NCBI GenBank assembly: GCA_025435555.1
Contig: JAIWWG010000052.1
Span: 62,001 to 126,000 of the forward strand
Length of the DNA stretch: 64,000 nucleotides
From: Chytriomyces cf. hyalinus JEL632
Lineage: Eukaryota > Chytridiomycota > Chytridiomycetes > Chytridiales > Chytriomycetaceae
Direction: 5' to 3'
Of this stretch, positions 1 through 12,548 are shown one piece after another. The notes under the pieces were generated by a model. The model was not told the DNA's origin. It did no database searches and saw nothing but the letters and a program-made list of their open reading frames with translations. How positions within the stretch are numbered: the stretch's first letter is position 1; each line of letters opens with the position of its first letter. Made by a program: the position numbers and the translations under genes.

Positions 1-3000
1 TCTTCGGTCGTCATCGGAGTTTCCTCCTGCCGAGCTACTATGCAGGTATGTTTGAAGCATGCGGACATGAGGGATGAGCAGAAGGGGCAGAACTCGCGCA
101 ATCTGATTCAGCAAAACCAACGCGTTTTTGACCGATTCCTACAATGCTAGCCGTTCAGCCAACGAGGCTATAAAGCTAAAATGACGGATACAAACCTTAT
201 CACCCACTTCTTCACAACCTAAGATATTCTCCGACACGCATTCAACCAAACTACGTGCCACCATCGCAAGATCGCCTTTTTTGTTGGTGTCAGCCAAGTA
301 CCTCAAAATATCTCCAAGCCCTTCGGCAGCCGGCATATTCACGCCCCCGCTCGTCAAACAATCAATCACACCGATCAGAAGGCTTACGCGGGCCTTAATT
401 TCATACTTTGCCGAGATGGGCTGTAGTGCAAAAGCGCGGCTTCGAGCATTATTGTCTGCTGATCCCGATAAACCCTCATCATTACGGGTTCCGGGAACGG
501 CAACGAACTGCTTGAAGGGAGGAAAGAGGATTTCCGCAACAGATTTGTAAGCCAAATCCTGTGATTGTAACCAGGCCTTAGTCTAAACGCAAATGCCCGA
601 GTAAAAGCAAAACCTTGATAGACGTCTCCTCATCCATCACGCGACCCATTAATTTGCATGCTATCTCAACGGTTCTGTCTTTCGAAACTGCGTCCATAGC
701 AACGCCGGTCATTGTTTCTTTTGAAATGGAGAACATGGCAATATCTTTGGCAAGCCTGATGATCCTTTTACGGACAGCAGCACCAACGTCCTGTGAAAAA
801 TTGAAGGAGTGCCCCAAGAGACATAAAAGGTTAGCATCACGTTTCCGAAAACATAACAAAAGAAAATGTACCAAGATTCTTTGAATTAAAAGCGGATAAT
901 ATTCGGTAATAAGCCCTTCTTCAAACTCCTTGGTAACGTAGCATCCAACCAACTCGACAGCGGCATCACGCACCATTTTACTAGAGTCCAACAGGCGATT
1001 TCCAATCACGTTTTTGACGCTCTTCATCCCAAGCACTTTTGCGTCCACTGCAACCACATCAGACAACGCTTTCAGCGAACGAGCGCGGAGTGTCACCGAC
1101 TCCGAATCAAGAGATGCAAGAATATAATTCAAAAGCGTTTCTCGGATTGACTGGATGTGAGACTTTTGAAATAAACACCAAGATGCAACCTTGACCAACA
1201 CGTGCCTTTCAAGGGTAGAAGGAAAGGTCAGGGTGGATGGTGATAAATAGCGAAATCTGCAGCGTATGCGTAAGTGTCAAAACTCAAGACAAGGCAAATG
1301 CAGTAAAAAAATAATACCTGTCACGAATGCAAAAATTGCCAGCAATGTCACAATATTCAAGACATAATCCCACGCATGTTGAAAGCAGCGCGCCTGATTG
1401 AAGGCTGGGAATCTTGGACAAGATGGTTGATTGAGAATGAATCCATGAAAACGTGTGAAAGCTGCAAACGGACTGCCAGAATAATCGTTAAATTCATTAT
1501 TTTCGAAAATGCATTCGATGCTCACGTCATAATTTAAGTCGTTCTCGCGTTCTGCTTTCATGGAATCAATTACTGTGGATTCAACTTCCCACAAACGAAG
1601 CAGCTTTGATACAGTTATTTCATCATCCTCGCCGCTCACGGCTTCAGGCTTAAAGGTTATTTCCGAGGCCACCGCTTTCAGGTGGGAGACTTGAATATGT
1701 GTATTGTCCAGTTTCAGACATTGAGGATCCGCAAGACCGAAGAGCCGTGCTGAAAGATGTCCAAGATAATCAAGAGCAAACGACTTAATTGCGGTATCTC
1801 CTGACTTTTTGTCATCTAAAGCTTGCGTCTGATAGAAGGGACGTTAGTCTGGAGGAAACTTAATACAAACAAAAAGCAAAAAAAGATTGGGATACCATTA
1901 ATTTGCATAGCAGGACAAGAACAACCTCTGACGCCGGCCACTCTGGCTCTCCAAGAACAACCAGCATATCTTCAACTAAATTGTCGAGAACAATGCGCAA
2001 TTCCGTTTCCGCAGATGCAACTAATGATTTGCGACTGCCAGCAGCTGCAGCAGATCCTTTACCAGGGGAATCGAATGAGCGTGTAACCAAGTATCGCATG
2101 AAAAACATTGCCGAAGAGTTGACGGATTCAAGGCCTTGTTTCGCGGTGGACAGAAACTTGGTAGAGTCATGTATCAATATTACGTCATTTCGATTATTTT
2201 GGCAATGATAAAGGCACCTTATTCACTGTCAGGCTTCCATCCTCTGCAGAGAACACATTGAGAGCGCAGATGCCCCTTCCGTTCGTTTGAATACTATCGT
2301 CCACTCCGCATGCCAATTGCCGCTTCACAAGAAACGCCTGTACTTCTTTCAAGACATCTGCTGTTGATGTGCCCGAGAACGATGATTGAAGAAGTTGCAA
2401 AAACAACGCTGAAATCATCTGAATTGCTTTTCCGTTCGATAATCTGAGGTTTGAGATACAGGAGCAGCTTTAGAGATTTGTTAAAGCACCCAAAATTCAC
2501 TCTTAACTTGTATTGGCGCAACCCCTTTTTCGCGTTTTGAAGCTTCAAGAGCTGACCAGCCACCTCTTCCAGTATTGCGTTCCGATGAGGTACAGCTTGC
2601 GCAAAAATCATAGTCAAAACATGCATCGATGCCATTTGCAGTTTATCCCATCCAATGTATACGGACAACGAGTTGACGTCGACAAAAAACGTAGAAACAC
2701 ACATGGTATATGTCTGGTGCAAACATTTCGTTTAATGGCTTGAACAAACACATGATGCCACTTACGGAAATAACAATCCCATCTTGAAAGCTGTTTTGCC
2801 GAAAAAGTTTGGCAAGCTGCTCAAAGCAACGACCCATTTTGGACATGAGAGAAACTAATCGCTTTTTGGTATTCGAATTGTCCAAGAGATTTCGAAAATC
2901 GCGAGCATTTGACAAAGAGCTTTCGACGTCATTGTCCGTGTACAAGTGGATTGCCGAATTCAGTTCGGACGCACGCGAGTTAAGAAAGGAAGATATTGTC

Positions 3001-4847
3001 GTTATCGTTTTTTCACTGTAAGCCTTAAGTCGAAAAAATGGTCAACAGTCGCTCCTTCAAATCACAAGAACAACGGTTTCCAAACCTTTCGATTCGAGCC
3101 CACGCAAATACTAATGACCAGCATTGCAAGATATGCGCTTTCCATTCCAAGAACCGATGCATCATAAAACGCGTCAAAACCTTCGTGTAAATCGATCGCG
3201 ACATCGCTCATTTGTGTGTCGCCAATCTTTTTATCGCCACCACCGCTTTCTGAATTGTTTGAAAAAGTGCCTACTCTTTCGCACAATCCAAGAACACGCT
3301 CGCAAAGTTTGAGCAACCGTTTGACCCATCCCTCGTCATCTTCAAGCTCCGCCACTTTAAAAATCCGATATGCCTCTCCCAAGTCAATCAGTTTCTTTAA
3401 CTGGCGAGTGATTGCTTCCAGCGCAATTGAATGCGGCATTCCAGTAGCTAAATCAATAATTGCGGCCGTGTCACCATGGTTTGCATTTCCCGCGGTCAAC
3501 GAATCATCGGCATGAAGCAAAGCTTGCAAAGATTCCGCGCATTTTCTCAAGGCCACTGGATCCAAGAGTTCAGTATCAGAAGAAGCAGCCGGCCCTCACA
3601 TTAAATAGTTACCATCAGCGCTTATTCGGGCTGCGCTTTCCATTCCTACAACTACTGCGTCCTTTCTACTTGGAGTCTGAATTGCCGCATCAAAAACGGG
3701 TACCGTTGCAACGGCTGTGCTCGCAGTCGAATCGAGTCGCGAGGATGAAGATGAAGACGAAATTGAGCGTACTTGCGGAGCCGGGGCACGTACAGGTGGA
3801 TTTGGGGTTCTAAATAATGCAGGCGATGGCGTTGTCAAGTTATAACTGTGTGGCGATGGTGATTTCAAGTTCGGTTCAACGGAGTTTGATCCAGGTTGTG
3901 GGTTTTTTGGATGTGGGGCAAAACTCGGTGTGGCAGGTACAACCGCGGGAGTTCGATTAATAATGTAAGGCGCATTAAAATGTCCTGGGCTCGAGTTTAG
4001 GATGGTGTGCATATCTTTCGACGATCCGCTTTGCCCTTCCAACGCGTGGGAGACAAACCGAGAGTTTTTGTGGGACGCGGTAGGTGTTTGCGGTGCGTGG
4101 AAATCTGACAAAGGGCGGAAGAGTGTATTCATAAGAGAGGCCAACTTTGTTTTTCAGCAGTTCCTTGTACCGTGAGAATATGAAGGCATAATTGACGAGA
4201 CCCCAATCAATTTTGCATAAAGCGGTTTCAAGAATGAATCATCCAGACTAGTCAGGAATGAGTTTGAACCGGAAAATGCTGTTGTTGGGATATAAATGAC
4301 TGAGTGATTCCCGATTTTGCAAAACCGGCCAGGGCATCGCTCACCTGGTATTTGATTTACTGGAACGACTGGCGTGGATAGAATAGGATTGGATGGGAAT
4401 GAAGAGTTCGATGCAGGCTGCTGTGCTGACAAGAATGACAAGTCGAGAGGGAGTTTGTCGAATGTTCTGCAGGCGAGTAAAGGTTAAACATATGCACTGA
4501 AAGAGCATTGCCACTTCATGAATGATGAACCACATACATAGCACTGTGTCTAACAGCTGCTATATTTGAGAAAGCGGCCCATTCAGCGGCAGAAACGCTG
4601 TGTTGTTCCGACACGGTTGGATTTGCAGGCATGCGCAAACTGAGCGAGGGCACTATTACGCGGGGGCAATGTTTGAAGTATGGTGAGGATGCTTGTTCAT
4701 GCTGGCCCGTGTTGAATCTACGCAGCACTCACTTCGTCCCAGCATATCCCCGCTCGCAGTAGTTAGCCCCGCAGGAGCCTGCCGCGCCCGAACTTCTTCC
4801 TCCAGCTGTTTCCATCGATCAACACTCCATTCCGAGTCGGACGTCAT
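1..4847 (-). CDS. SCC2: Cohesin loader SCC2/NIPBL (Mis4), 3' end beyond window
   Basis: Loads cohesin onto chromatin together with Scc4/MAU2 in the nucleus. The multi-exon minus-strand gene reads as a HEAT-repeat protein. Around 2.0 kb it has LVEDMLVVLGEPEWPASEV, matching the NIPBL signature FVQDLL..NKPEWPAAEL. At 0.58-1.2 kb it has SVTLRARSLKALSDVV and MVRDAAVELVGCYV, the hallmark HEAT block, then VRKRIIRLAKDIAM. An intron of 55 nt at 559-613 joins DEETSIK to DLAYKSVAEILF. The last visible exon (about 1-135) gives LLNQIARVLPLLLIPH, as in the family's helix before the C-terminal third. The N-terminal exons (4.1-4.85 kb) are Ser/Pro-rich. The start at 4847 (MTSDSEWSVDRWKQ) is inferred and the N-terminal splicing is uncertain; identity of the core is firm. 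It shares a 124-bp divergent promoter region with the next gene. Confidence 0.9.
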
Positions 4848-4971
4848 GATACCTTTTTTTTTCGTCGATTATTCGGACTTGGTTTTATGTAAAAAGGTGA
4901 AGGCTGATAAAAACAAGGTTGCAACAAAATAATTTGTCACTGAAAACAACACCAACCAAAGAAAATAACAG

Positions 4972-7053
4972 ATGCAAAGCGACTGCTCCAGAATCTTTCG
5001 AGAATCTGCGGATCATGGCTTCAAACAGGCGAATAAGCTCGAGCCCCCAGCGAAGCCAATTCACGTTCACTTCCGCCCATCCCTCTGCGGCTCGTTTACA
5101 GTTGTTGCCCAGAGCTTCAGGGTGCCTCTCTCAGATTCCCCCACTGCCTGCATTCCAATGGACCGAAGATGTCTCCTGGCTGTTTATGAACGCGCGCGCT
5201 CAGCCAAAGGAGCGGTAAGTAGTCTCCCCTTTCAAACCAAGCAAGATTAACGGAGTGGCACCTGTGTCACGACGAGCGAACATTGACAGCTTTTCCTGTG
5301 GTTTCTAGATTTTGCTCATCCCTGGCTTTGCGGCCAACAGGCAGATATTTGACTTCCATGCGAAGGACCAAGGTTAGTGTTCTGGGTCTGGGCCGCTGTC
5401 ATGTTGGCATAATTGGCAAAGAGTTAAAAAAATTTCGGACCGCCATTTTCTCACGGTGTCCTCAGGACCTTCTTTCATCGAATACTTTGCGCATTGCGGA
5501 TATGACGTCTTCTCGGTGGATATGCGTGGTACCCGTGAGTCCCTTTCGATGGGTGCCAAGCCTCCCGTGTCAGTCATTCAGCACATCGAAGTGGACATTC
5601 CCAGCGCAATCTCTTGCATTCAAAAACTTGGGCATGAAAAGGTGTTTCTGATTGGCCATAGTATGGGTGCTGCACTTTGCTGCGCCGTTGCCGGGAAATA
5701 TCCCGAACTTGTTGCCGGTGTTGTTCACCTGGCCGGTCTTTACAACTTTACTTTTTTAGTTGTGGGTGATATGGTGGACATGGCCAAAGCGCATTGTCCA
5801 CGTATTGTTCAAACGGCGATTTCTCGTGGAGCATCTGTTGCCATCAAATCCATGTGGCCCATTTTGGGTCCTGCACTGAACATCTTGAGCACTGCACTGA
5901 ACGTGGAGCCTCTTAACGCTCCGCCTGCGAGTGTAGTGGCATGTGCACGGTATTCCGCCATGTTTGTGAGGAGGCAAGTTCTGCCATTCCGCCCGGCACT
6001 GGAGGCCTTGTTGTGCCTTCGGCGCATTTTCCCAACACAAATCTCAAATGCCATCGTCAACCGGTAGGTAGCTCCCTTGAGTTCTGTCCGATTGAATCTT
6101 AATTTCCGTTTTTGTAGGCTGTATCCCAGTATTTGGCATCCTTACTCTTTTCACGACCCTATTGCCATGGCTCAGCTTGGATGTGAAAATCCAACTCTGG
6201 GAGTGTGCTTGAGCGTTGGTAAACGCGCGCTGAAGGTACTGATGATATATTTCCTGTCCGAATATTCGTTGCTCATCATCTGCACCGCAAGTTTTTGGAC
6301 ATTTACAGCGACCAAAACCACAAATCAATTGCGATGCCCGACATACAAAGCAAATCTGAAAGCGCCAACTCTCAATCCACAGCAGCACCAGCGCCAGCGA
6401 ATAATCAATACCTCCTTCCTGGCTGGGATGAACTTGGACCTTACTTTGACAGTTTCGAGCGTCTGCAACACATGCCAGTGTTTTTTTTACCCGCAAACAA
6501 AGACCAAATTGTTCGAAACGAAGATTCGCTCGCTGGGTACGAACGCAGCGGATCAAAATGGAAAGAAAGCTTGGTGTATCATGATCCCACGATATCCCCC
6601 GCCAAACAGAGCTTGACCAACGGGCTCAGTCATCCATCCAACACTGCAGCAGCAGTGGAAGCGTTACGCGCATCCTTGCCAACGCTCGCGGCTGGTACGA
6701 ACTCGTTTCTCAGTCCAAGAGACAGGGAAAATCTCAAGCGCAACGCTTCTGGCACATGTGTCCAGCTGTCGTCGTTATACAAACCGGCCCGATCAATTTC
6801 TCGCACCCCCGCGAATGCAGATGCGTCCGCAGCATCTCAGTTTCATATTGAAGATGACAGCGAGGCACGGAACGTGTCCTGGCGTTTGTTGGGCGGGTCC
6901 AGATACAAGGCGCCAGCGAGAGAGTTTGGACATCTGGACATTCTGGGTGGGATTCATGCGGAGGAGATTTGGAAGCGCATCGGCGACTGGCTCGACGTTA
7001 CTTCAACGAGAGAGCGAGACTGGAAGTTTCTGCGCCGGTTCAGTGCAAAGTGA
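4972..7053 (+). CDS. Alpha/beta-hydrolase (lipase/esterase-like)
   Basis: Five exons (4972-5214, 5309-5372, 5466-6063, 6118-6235, 6292-7053) join in frame to 594 residues. Visible landmarks are the beta-strand and oxyanion loop ILLIPGFAANRQIFDF, the nucleophile elbow GHSMG, an acid-loop candidate NKDQIV, and a late His in FGHLDILGGIHAEEIW, giving a plausible Ser-Asp-His triad. The insert between the elbow and the acid loop, plus a Ser/Ala-rich stretch after KDQIV, makes it longer than a simple lipase. Start: the frame that reaches ILLIPGF has its ATG at 4972; the ATG at 5015 is in another frame. No clear signal peptide is seen. The substrate cannot be read from sequence; it resembles polyneuridine-aldehyde-esterase-type or cholesterol-esterase-type hydrolases seen in chytrids and oomycetes. 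Confidence 0.85.
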
Positions 7054-7132
7054 CAGCGCAGTGCGACAGTATAATTTTTAACCCCCATTTCGCGTTATCA
7101 CCTTATCGACAATAATAAAATAAGACCAAATT

Positions 7133-9202
7133 ATGGACTCTCTCCCGCTGCAGCTCCTGGTCGGCGTTGGCTCTGGTGAGTGCGGGATGAATTTAAGCGG
7201 CGCTAGAAGCGACTTGTTAGTTCTGAGCAGCGATATTTGCCAGTGCTTGGGGTGTACACGATCGCGTTGGAGCTTAACACGGAACAACTCGAGTCATTCT
7301 TGCTCGGGATCGGGATCGGTGAAGACAACTAGTTGCCTTTAGCCCTGCGAATTCAGTCTGATCCTTGCTTCTTTCTGGTGTCAAGGTCTCTCAGTGTTTG
7401 CGCTTGGAAGTGTTGTGACCTCGCATAGCTACACCAACAAGACGGCCGAGAAGCCACGCTCCGAGCCAAGCATAAAAGAATCGGGACCGCCGCAGACTCC
7501 GCATCACGTTCATGTTCTGTCTCAGCTGCAAGGCATGTTCGAGCTGTCGACCAGCCAGCTGCAGCGCATTGTCAAACAGATGCTGTGGGACATGCACCGT
7601 GGCCTCGAGAAGGACAATGAAGGTGCGTTGATTTCATTCTGCGTCAGTGTTTATTCTCATACGCCAAGGTTGCTTATCAAACTCAACTCTCCCAAAAAAA
7701 TTTCTCAGCCATAAAAATGCTCCCCACACACGTATGCCATCTTCCCAAGGGCACTGAAGCTGGCTCATACCTGGCTCTCGATCTGGGTGGTACCAACTTC
7801 CGCGTCTGCGTGTACACTCTGGATGGAAAGGGCGGCGTGGAAATGCGTCAGTCCAAGTTCATGATTGCTGACGCTGTCAAGACTGGCGAGGGTGCTGCCT
7901 TGTTTGATTTCATTGCCGACTGCGTCAAGCAGTTCTTTGTAGACCATCAGGCAACCTTGTCTAACGGTGTGAATCACAAGTGGAAGCTTGGGTTTTGCTT
8001 CTCATTTCCAGTCAATCAAGTTTCAATCAACGAGGGTACGTGATAAGACATTGCCGGATCGCATGCCAAGCTGAACAATGCATGGCCTGATTTTTAAAGG
8101 AAGTCTCCTGGTTTGGACGAAAGGATTCACGGCCTCGAATGTTGTTGGCGAGAATGCTGTCAAACTACTTCAAGATGCATTCACCCGCAAGGTAATTAAT
8201 TCAAACCAAAACTTGGTACGAGAAAAAAAATCTGACCTTCATCCCTCAAGTCCTTGAATATCGAAGTCAGCGCGCTTGTAAATGATACCACTGGAACACT
8301 TATGTCCTTGGCGTACAGTAAACCAAGCACCTGTGCCGGCATGATTCTTGGAACGGGCAGCAACTGCGCATACATTGAAAAAATTGAAAACATTATCAAG
8401 TATAAAGGTTCGCGTGAAGGAATCTCTGAGATGCTCATCAACATGGAATGGGGAGGCGTGAGTGATTTCGGGGCGTCTTGCATTTACAGACCTGCCTGAC
8501 ATGCCTTTCTTGTGTTCCCCCACCAGTTTGACGACACGCATATTGTAATCCCTCGCACAAAATACGATTACAAGCTCGACAGCGACACCCCCACGCCAGG
8601 CACATGGACTTTTGAACAACTTATTTCTGGATTGTACCTCGGCGAAATTGTTCGTATCGTTTTGGTGGACTTAGCAGACCAAGGCGACCTGTTTGAGAAC
8701 TGTGGGGCAAGTCCAGAACTCAAGAAAAAGAACGCGTTTGAAACAGCCTACATGTCCAAAATTGAAATGTAAAATTTCCGCGCCCACCTTTATTTTCAAA
8801 CCCCAACTCAAACTCTGCCCTGTTTTCCCAACATCCAGTGACAATTCCCATGACTTGACCAAAGTGAAACATATCCTCGAGGTACAACTCGGCATCAAAC
8901 ATAGCACCCTCATTGACCGCCGCATCGTCAAATCCGTGTGCGCACTCGTCGGAACCCGTTCTGCACGTCTCGCTGCTGCCGGTGTCGCCGCAGTCGTGAC
9001 CAAAATGAACAAACTTGCCACACCAGGATGTATCGTTGGAATTGACGGGTCCCTATTTGAACTTTATCCAAACTACCAGAACCGTATGAGAAGCGCGTTG
9101 GTTGAGATGTTGGGCATGTGTGCGGATAATATCACGTTGGAACAAGCGAGAGATGGGTCGGGACAAGGAGCGGCACTGATTGCTGCATTGGCGGAGGAGT
9201 GA
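7133..9202 (+). CDS. HXK: Hexokinase
   Basis: ATP-dependent phosphorylation of glucose at the entry of glycolysis. Seven exons (7133-7175, 7395-7622, 7709-8035, 8100-8191, 8251-8457, 8527-8768, 8839-9202) give exactly 500 residues, typical for a fungal hexokinase. Motifs in order: MLPTHV; the phosphate-1 loop LALDLGGTNFRVC; the sugar-binding segment FCFSFPVNQ; WTKGF; VNDTTGTL with the catalytic Asp; GMILGTGSNCAYIE; and C-terminal GIDGSLFELYPNY. The first 27 residues, made by joining exon 1 (MDSLPLQLLVGVGS) to VFALGSVVTSH, are unusually hydrophobic for a fungal enzyme and could act as a membrane or mitochondrial anchor. That last point is inference. Hexokinase versus glucokinase cannot be settled by eye. 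Confidence 0.96.
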
Positions 9203-9497
9203 ATGTGAAGTTGGGTGGGAGAGGGTTGTTGGTTTTTTGGTTTGTTTTCCTTCTAATTTGTGTTTCTCTCGCGTCGTTGCGACTTTGCGAGTATATCAAC
9301 CCAGTACACGATACGGTGCCAATAAAGAATAAGCGCGTATACAATTTTATAGCTCCACAACCTCATGTTATAACTTGCCATTCGCGTGATTGAAAAATCA
9401 AAAAAGCGATAACGAAAAAATAGGCACAAAACCCCCTCTCCCTCCCCCCCAAAAAAAAACAAAACCCGCAATTTAAAAAAAGAAAGACCAAGTCAAC
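9203..9497. other. Convergent 3' intergenic space
   Basis: Spacer between the stop codons of hexokinase (plus) and threonyl-tRNA synthetase (minus). It holds an AATAAA at 9321-9326 and A/C homopolymer tracts near 9435-9480; no gene seen. Confidence 0.7.
9321..9326 (+). terminator. Candidate polyadenylation signal of hexokinase
   Basis: A perfect AATAAA lies about 120 bp past the hexokinase stop codon, with a second A-rich AATAAG directly after it. Confidence 0.5.
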
Positions 9498-12483
9498 TTA
9501 AATAAGCTGCGATTTTGCCCTCTCCTCCTTCAACTGCACAAGTTTAGGCAAAACATCTGCCAGCTTCCGCACTTCTCCCTTCGATTTCGTGTTTGGATCG
9601 TCCCGGTTACGCACATTCACGGCCTTGTTGGCCTCCTCCTCAGCGCCCACAACAAAGATGAAGTTAAAGTGCGCAATTTCAGCGTTACGAATCTTTTTGT
9701 TCAACGTCACGTCGGATGTGTCGCATTCCACATTCAGCCCAGCGTCGTGCAGCTCATCTCTCACAGACTCTGCATACTTGTATGCAGACACTGACACGGG
9801 AATCACAACAACTTGGAAGGGGGACAGCCAGAAGGGCCATTTTCCGGCATAGTTCTCCGTCAAAATCGCGCACATGCGTTCCACGGATCCCAAAATGGCA
9901 CGATGAATCATGACGGGCCGTTTCATGACACTTCCAGCACGCTTTCCAGTCTCAGGGTCAATCACGGCTTCTTCACTCACGTATTGAAGTTTGAAGCGTT
10001 CGGGGAGTTGAAAGTCGAGTTGGATTGTGGCGCATTGATGGTTTTTGCGGACAGCGTCCGTCAGCTTAATGTCGATTTTCGGGCCGTAGAAGGCTCCATC
10101 GCCTGGGTTGAGTTCCCATTTGTAGCCGCTCTTGTTGAGGGAGTCAGTGAGGATTGCTTCGGCGCGGTCCCAAGTGGCGACTTCACCGAGGAACTTTTCG
10201 GGGCGGGTGGACAGTTTCATGGACCATGTGAAGCCAAAAACGTTTTCGTAAATGTTTTTCAAAAAGTCAAAGCATCCGGCCATTTCTGTAGTGAGCTATT
10301 GGAGTTGATTACCATTCATTTAGAATACATGTATTGTTCAATTGTCCAACCCTCAAACAAATAATTACCTGTTCAAGCGTACAGAAGATGTGTGCATCAT
10401 CTTGCTGGAATCTTCTGACACGAGTAAGCCCAGACAAAGCGCCTGAAGCTTCATTACGGTGCAAAACTCCAAAGTCCGCAAACCGAATCGGCAAGTCACG
10501 GTAACTTCTGTCACGGTGGCCGAAAATAAGACAATGTCCTGGACAGTTCATGGGTTTCAGGGAAAAGGTTTCCTTTTCCACATCAAAGTGAAACATGTCT
10601 TCGTGGTAGTTTTGCCAGTGTCCACTGATTTGGAATAACTTTGCATTGTACATGTTGGGGGTAATGACTTCTTGGAAACCGCGCTTGCGGTACTCTTCCT
10701 ATTTTTTTCGCCAACGAGACAATCAGTTCATCCATAGTCGACCCCACAATGTCACAAGAAGGCAAAACGCACCCTTTGCAACTCAATCAAGTTGTTGTAA
10801 ACAATTGCGCCATTCGGTTGCCAGAAAGCAGATCCTGGACTGAGATCATGGAAAAAGAAGAGTTCCTGCTCTACACCAATTTTTCGGTGATCCCGTTTTG
10901 CAGCCTCCTCCATAAATTGCTTGTATTCCTTCATTTGCTTCACATCTGGGAATGAAATTCCGTAGATTCTTTGGAGCGAGTCGTTTTTCGCGTCACCGAG
11001 AAAGTATGAGGATGAGTTCTGTGTAAAGTTATTTTCCCATCTCAGCGCACGAAGAAAGAACAAACTTCTGAAGAAATTTCTACCTTGGTAACTGCAAGAG
11101 CCTTAATTCGACCTGTGTCTGGAATATGTGGTCCATAACATCTATGCAACGAAAGGGCCCATTAAATTCCGTTGATTCAGAACGCCAACGAAAGAAAGCT
11201 CACAAATCAATCAATGGACCACAGCGGTACACTGTAGTAGAGGTTCCATCGGGAATTTTGTCGTTGATGATATGAACTTTGTACTTGTTGTCCTGGAATG
11301 CGATAATCAGACGATTAAAAAATGTCCCAAAGATGAACAAAGTCCAGCTTGAATACCTTGAACATTTCGAGCAAGTCCGTTTTCGATACAACAAGTCGTT
11401 CAAAAACTTGCTTCTCTTTGATGGATCGGGAAGCAATGGCTTCCAATGCTGGATAATCTGCTTGAGTCACAGTGCGTTCCATTGCCATTTCGTAATAGAA
11501 TCCTTCTTCGATCGGGGGTCCGATACACAAATCGCAGCCATAGTGGAGTTCGCAGGATTCGCCCATAACGTGAGCGGAGGAATGCCAAAAGACCATTTTG
11601 CCTGTTTTTTTGAAAACGAAACGCAAAACATTGTGGATATCAGATCACATTTCGTGGCAACTTGTGTGCGTTGAGCGTTTTCGATCGGGTGTGCGGAAAT
11701 AGACCAAACCTTCAGAGTGTTCAAAGTCAAGAAGTTCAAGCTTGCAGGACCCTTCAAGCGCGCGGGTAAGATCCCAGAGGACACCGTTGACCTGGCAAGA
11801 TAAAGCAGCATGTTCGGATGAATTCGATGAAAACGCTTCTGGGGGAGTGTGAAAAGGGAAAGAGCCCCCCCAAGAGATTTGGCCGGAATAAAGCGAAAAA
11901 GGGGAAAAGATAAGTATACCTTTGAGATGACAACACGCTCTGCGAGGGACTTGCTGAGGGTTTTTGCAATTTCGAATGGCGTGGTTTCCCATGAGGTACC
12001 GTTCATATCCCGTCCATCGGGCAGGGTTACTGTGATGGGCACTCGTGGCTTTGCTGGAAAGTCAAATGGGTGAGCAAAAAACGATTTGAAGCACACAAGA
12101 GACCTGGAATGGAAAGGATATACCAGCAACAAGGGCATCGTACTTGACCTTGAGTGCGTCAAACATTGTAATGCGGTGGTCGATATAAACAGGACGTGGT
12201 GAAATCTGCAACGGGGGAGCAACGAATTCGCAGCATTGAGCGAACACATTCGGACACGCCCAATAGCCGCCCGGTAAGATTTACGGGCTTGTTATTGATA
12301 ACGAACCTCGAGAGGATGCTCGCCCACTGGAACGTCCTTGTCCTTCTTTCCCTTCTTCTCCTTGCCGGATGACTTTGCTGCTGGGGCACCCTCTTTCGCC
12401 GGTTTCCCAGCCGAAGCAGCGATAGCTTTCTTCTCCCAATAAGCGCCAGTCCAGCGCCATTCGTCAGAAGCGTCTTTCTGCAT
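9498..12483 (-). CDS. THS1: Threonyl-tRNA synthetase, cytosolic type
   Basis: Charges tRNA-Thr; class II synthetase. The N-terminus ([19 protein letters not shown]) has a Lys-rich extension typical of eukaryotic forms. Then come a TGS domain ([20 protein letters not shown]), the editing domain with the HSSAH zinc motif ([12 protein letters not shown]), the catalytic core with [10 protein letters not shown], motif 2 [11 protein letters not shown], and the anticodon-binding domain near [16 protein letters not shown]. The family usually has LSPRQ at that last site, so Arg to Phe is a departure in an otherwise ordinary protein. The gene is interrupted by several introns (for example near 10.3, 10.7, 11.1-11.3 and 12.1 kb). 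Stop at 9498-9500, start ATG at 12483. A 65-bp divergent region separates it from the next gene. Confidence 0.97.
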
Positions 12484-12548
12484 CTTTGTTTATTGATTAA
12501 GATAAAAAAGCGTAAATAAATAAAACGGACGAATATTCAGTGCAAAAA

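Noticed and set aside
11467-12249. 260-codon minus-strand frame within the threonyl-tRNA synthetase gene
   Set aside because: It reads through introns in a different frame from the TGS and editing exons, which have clear homology.
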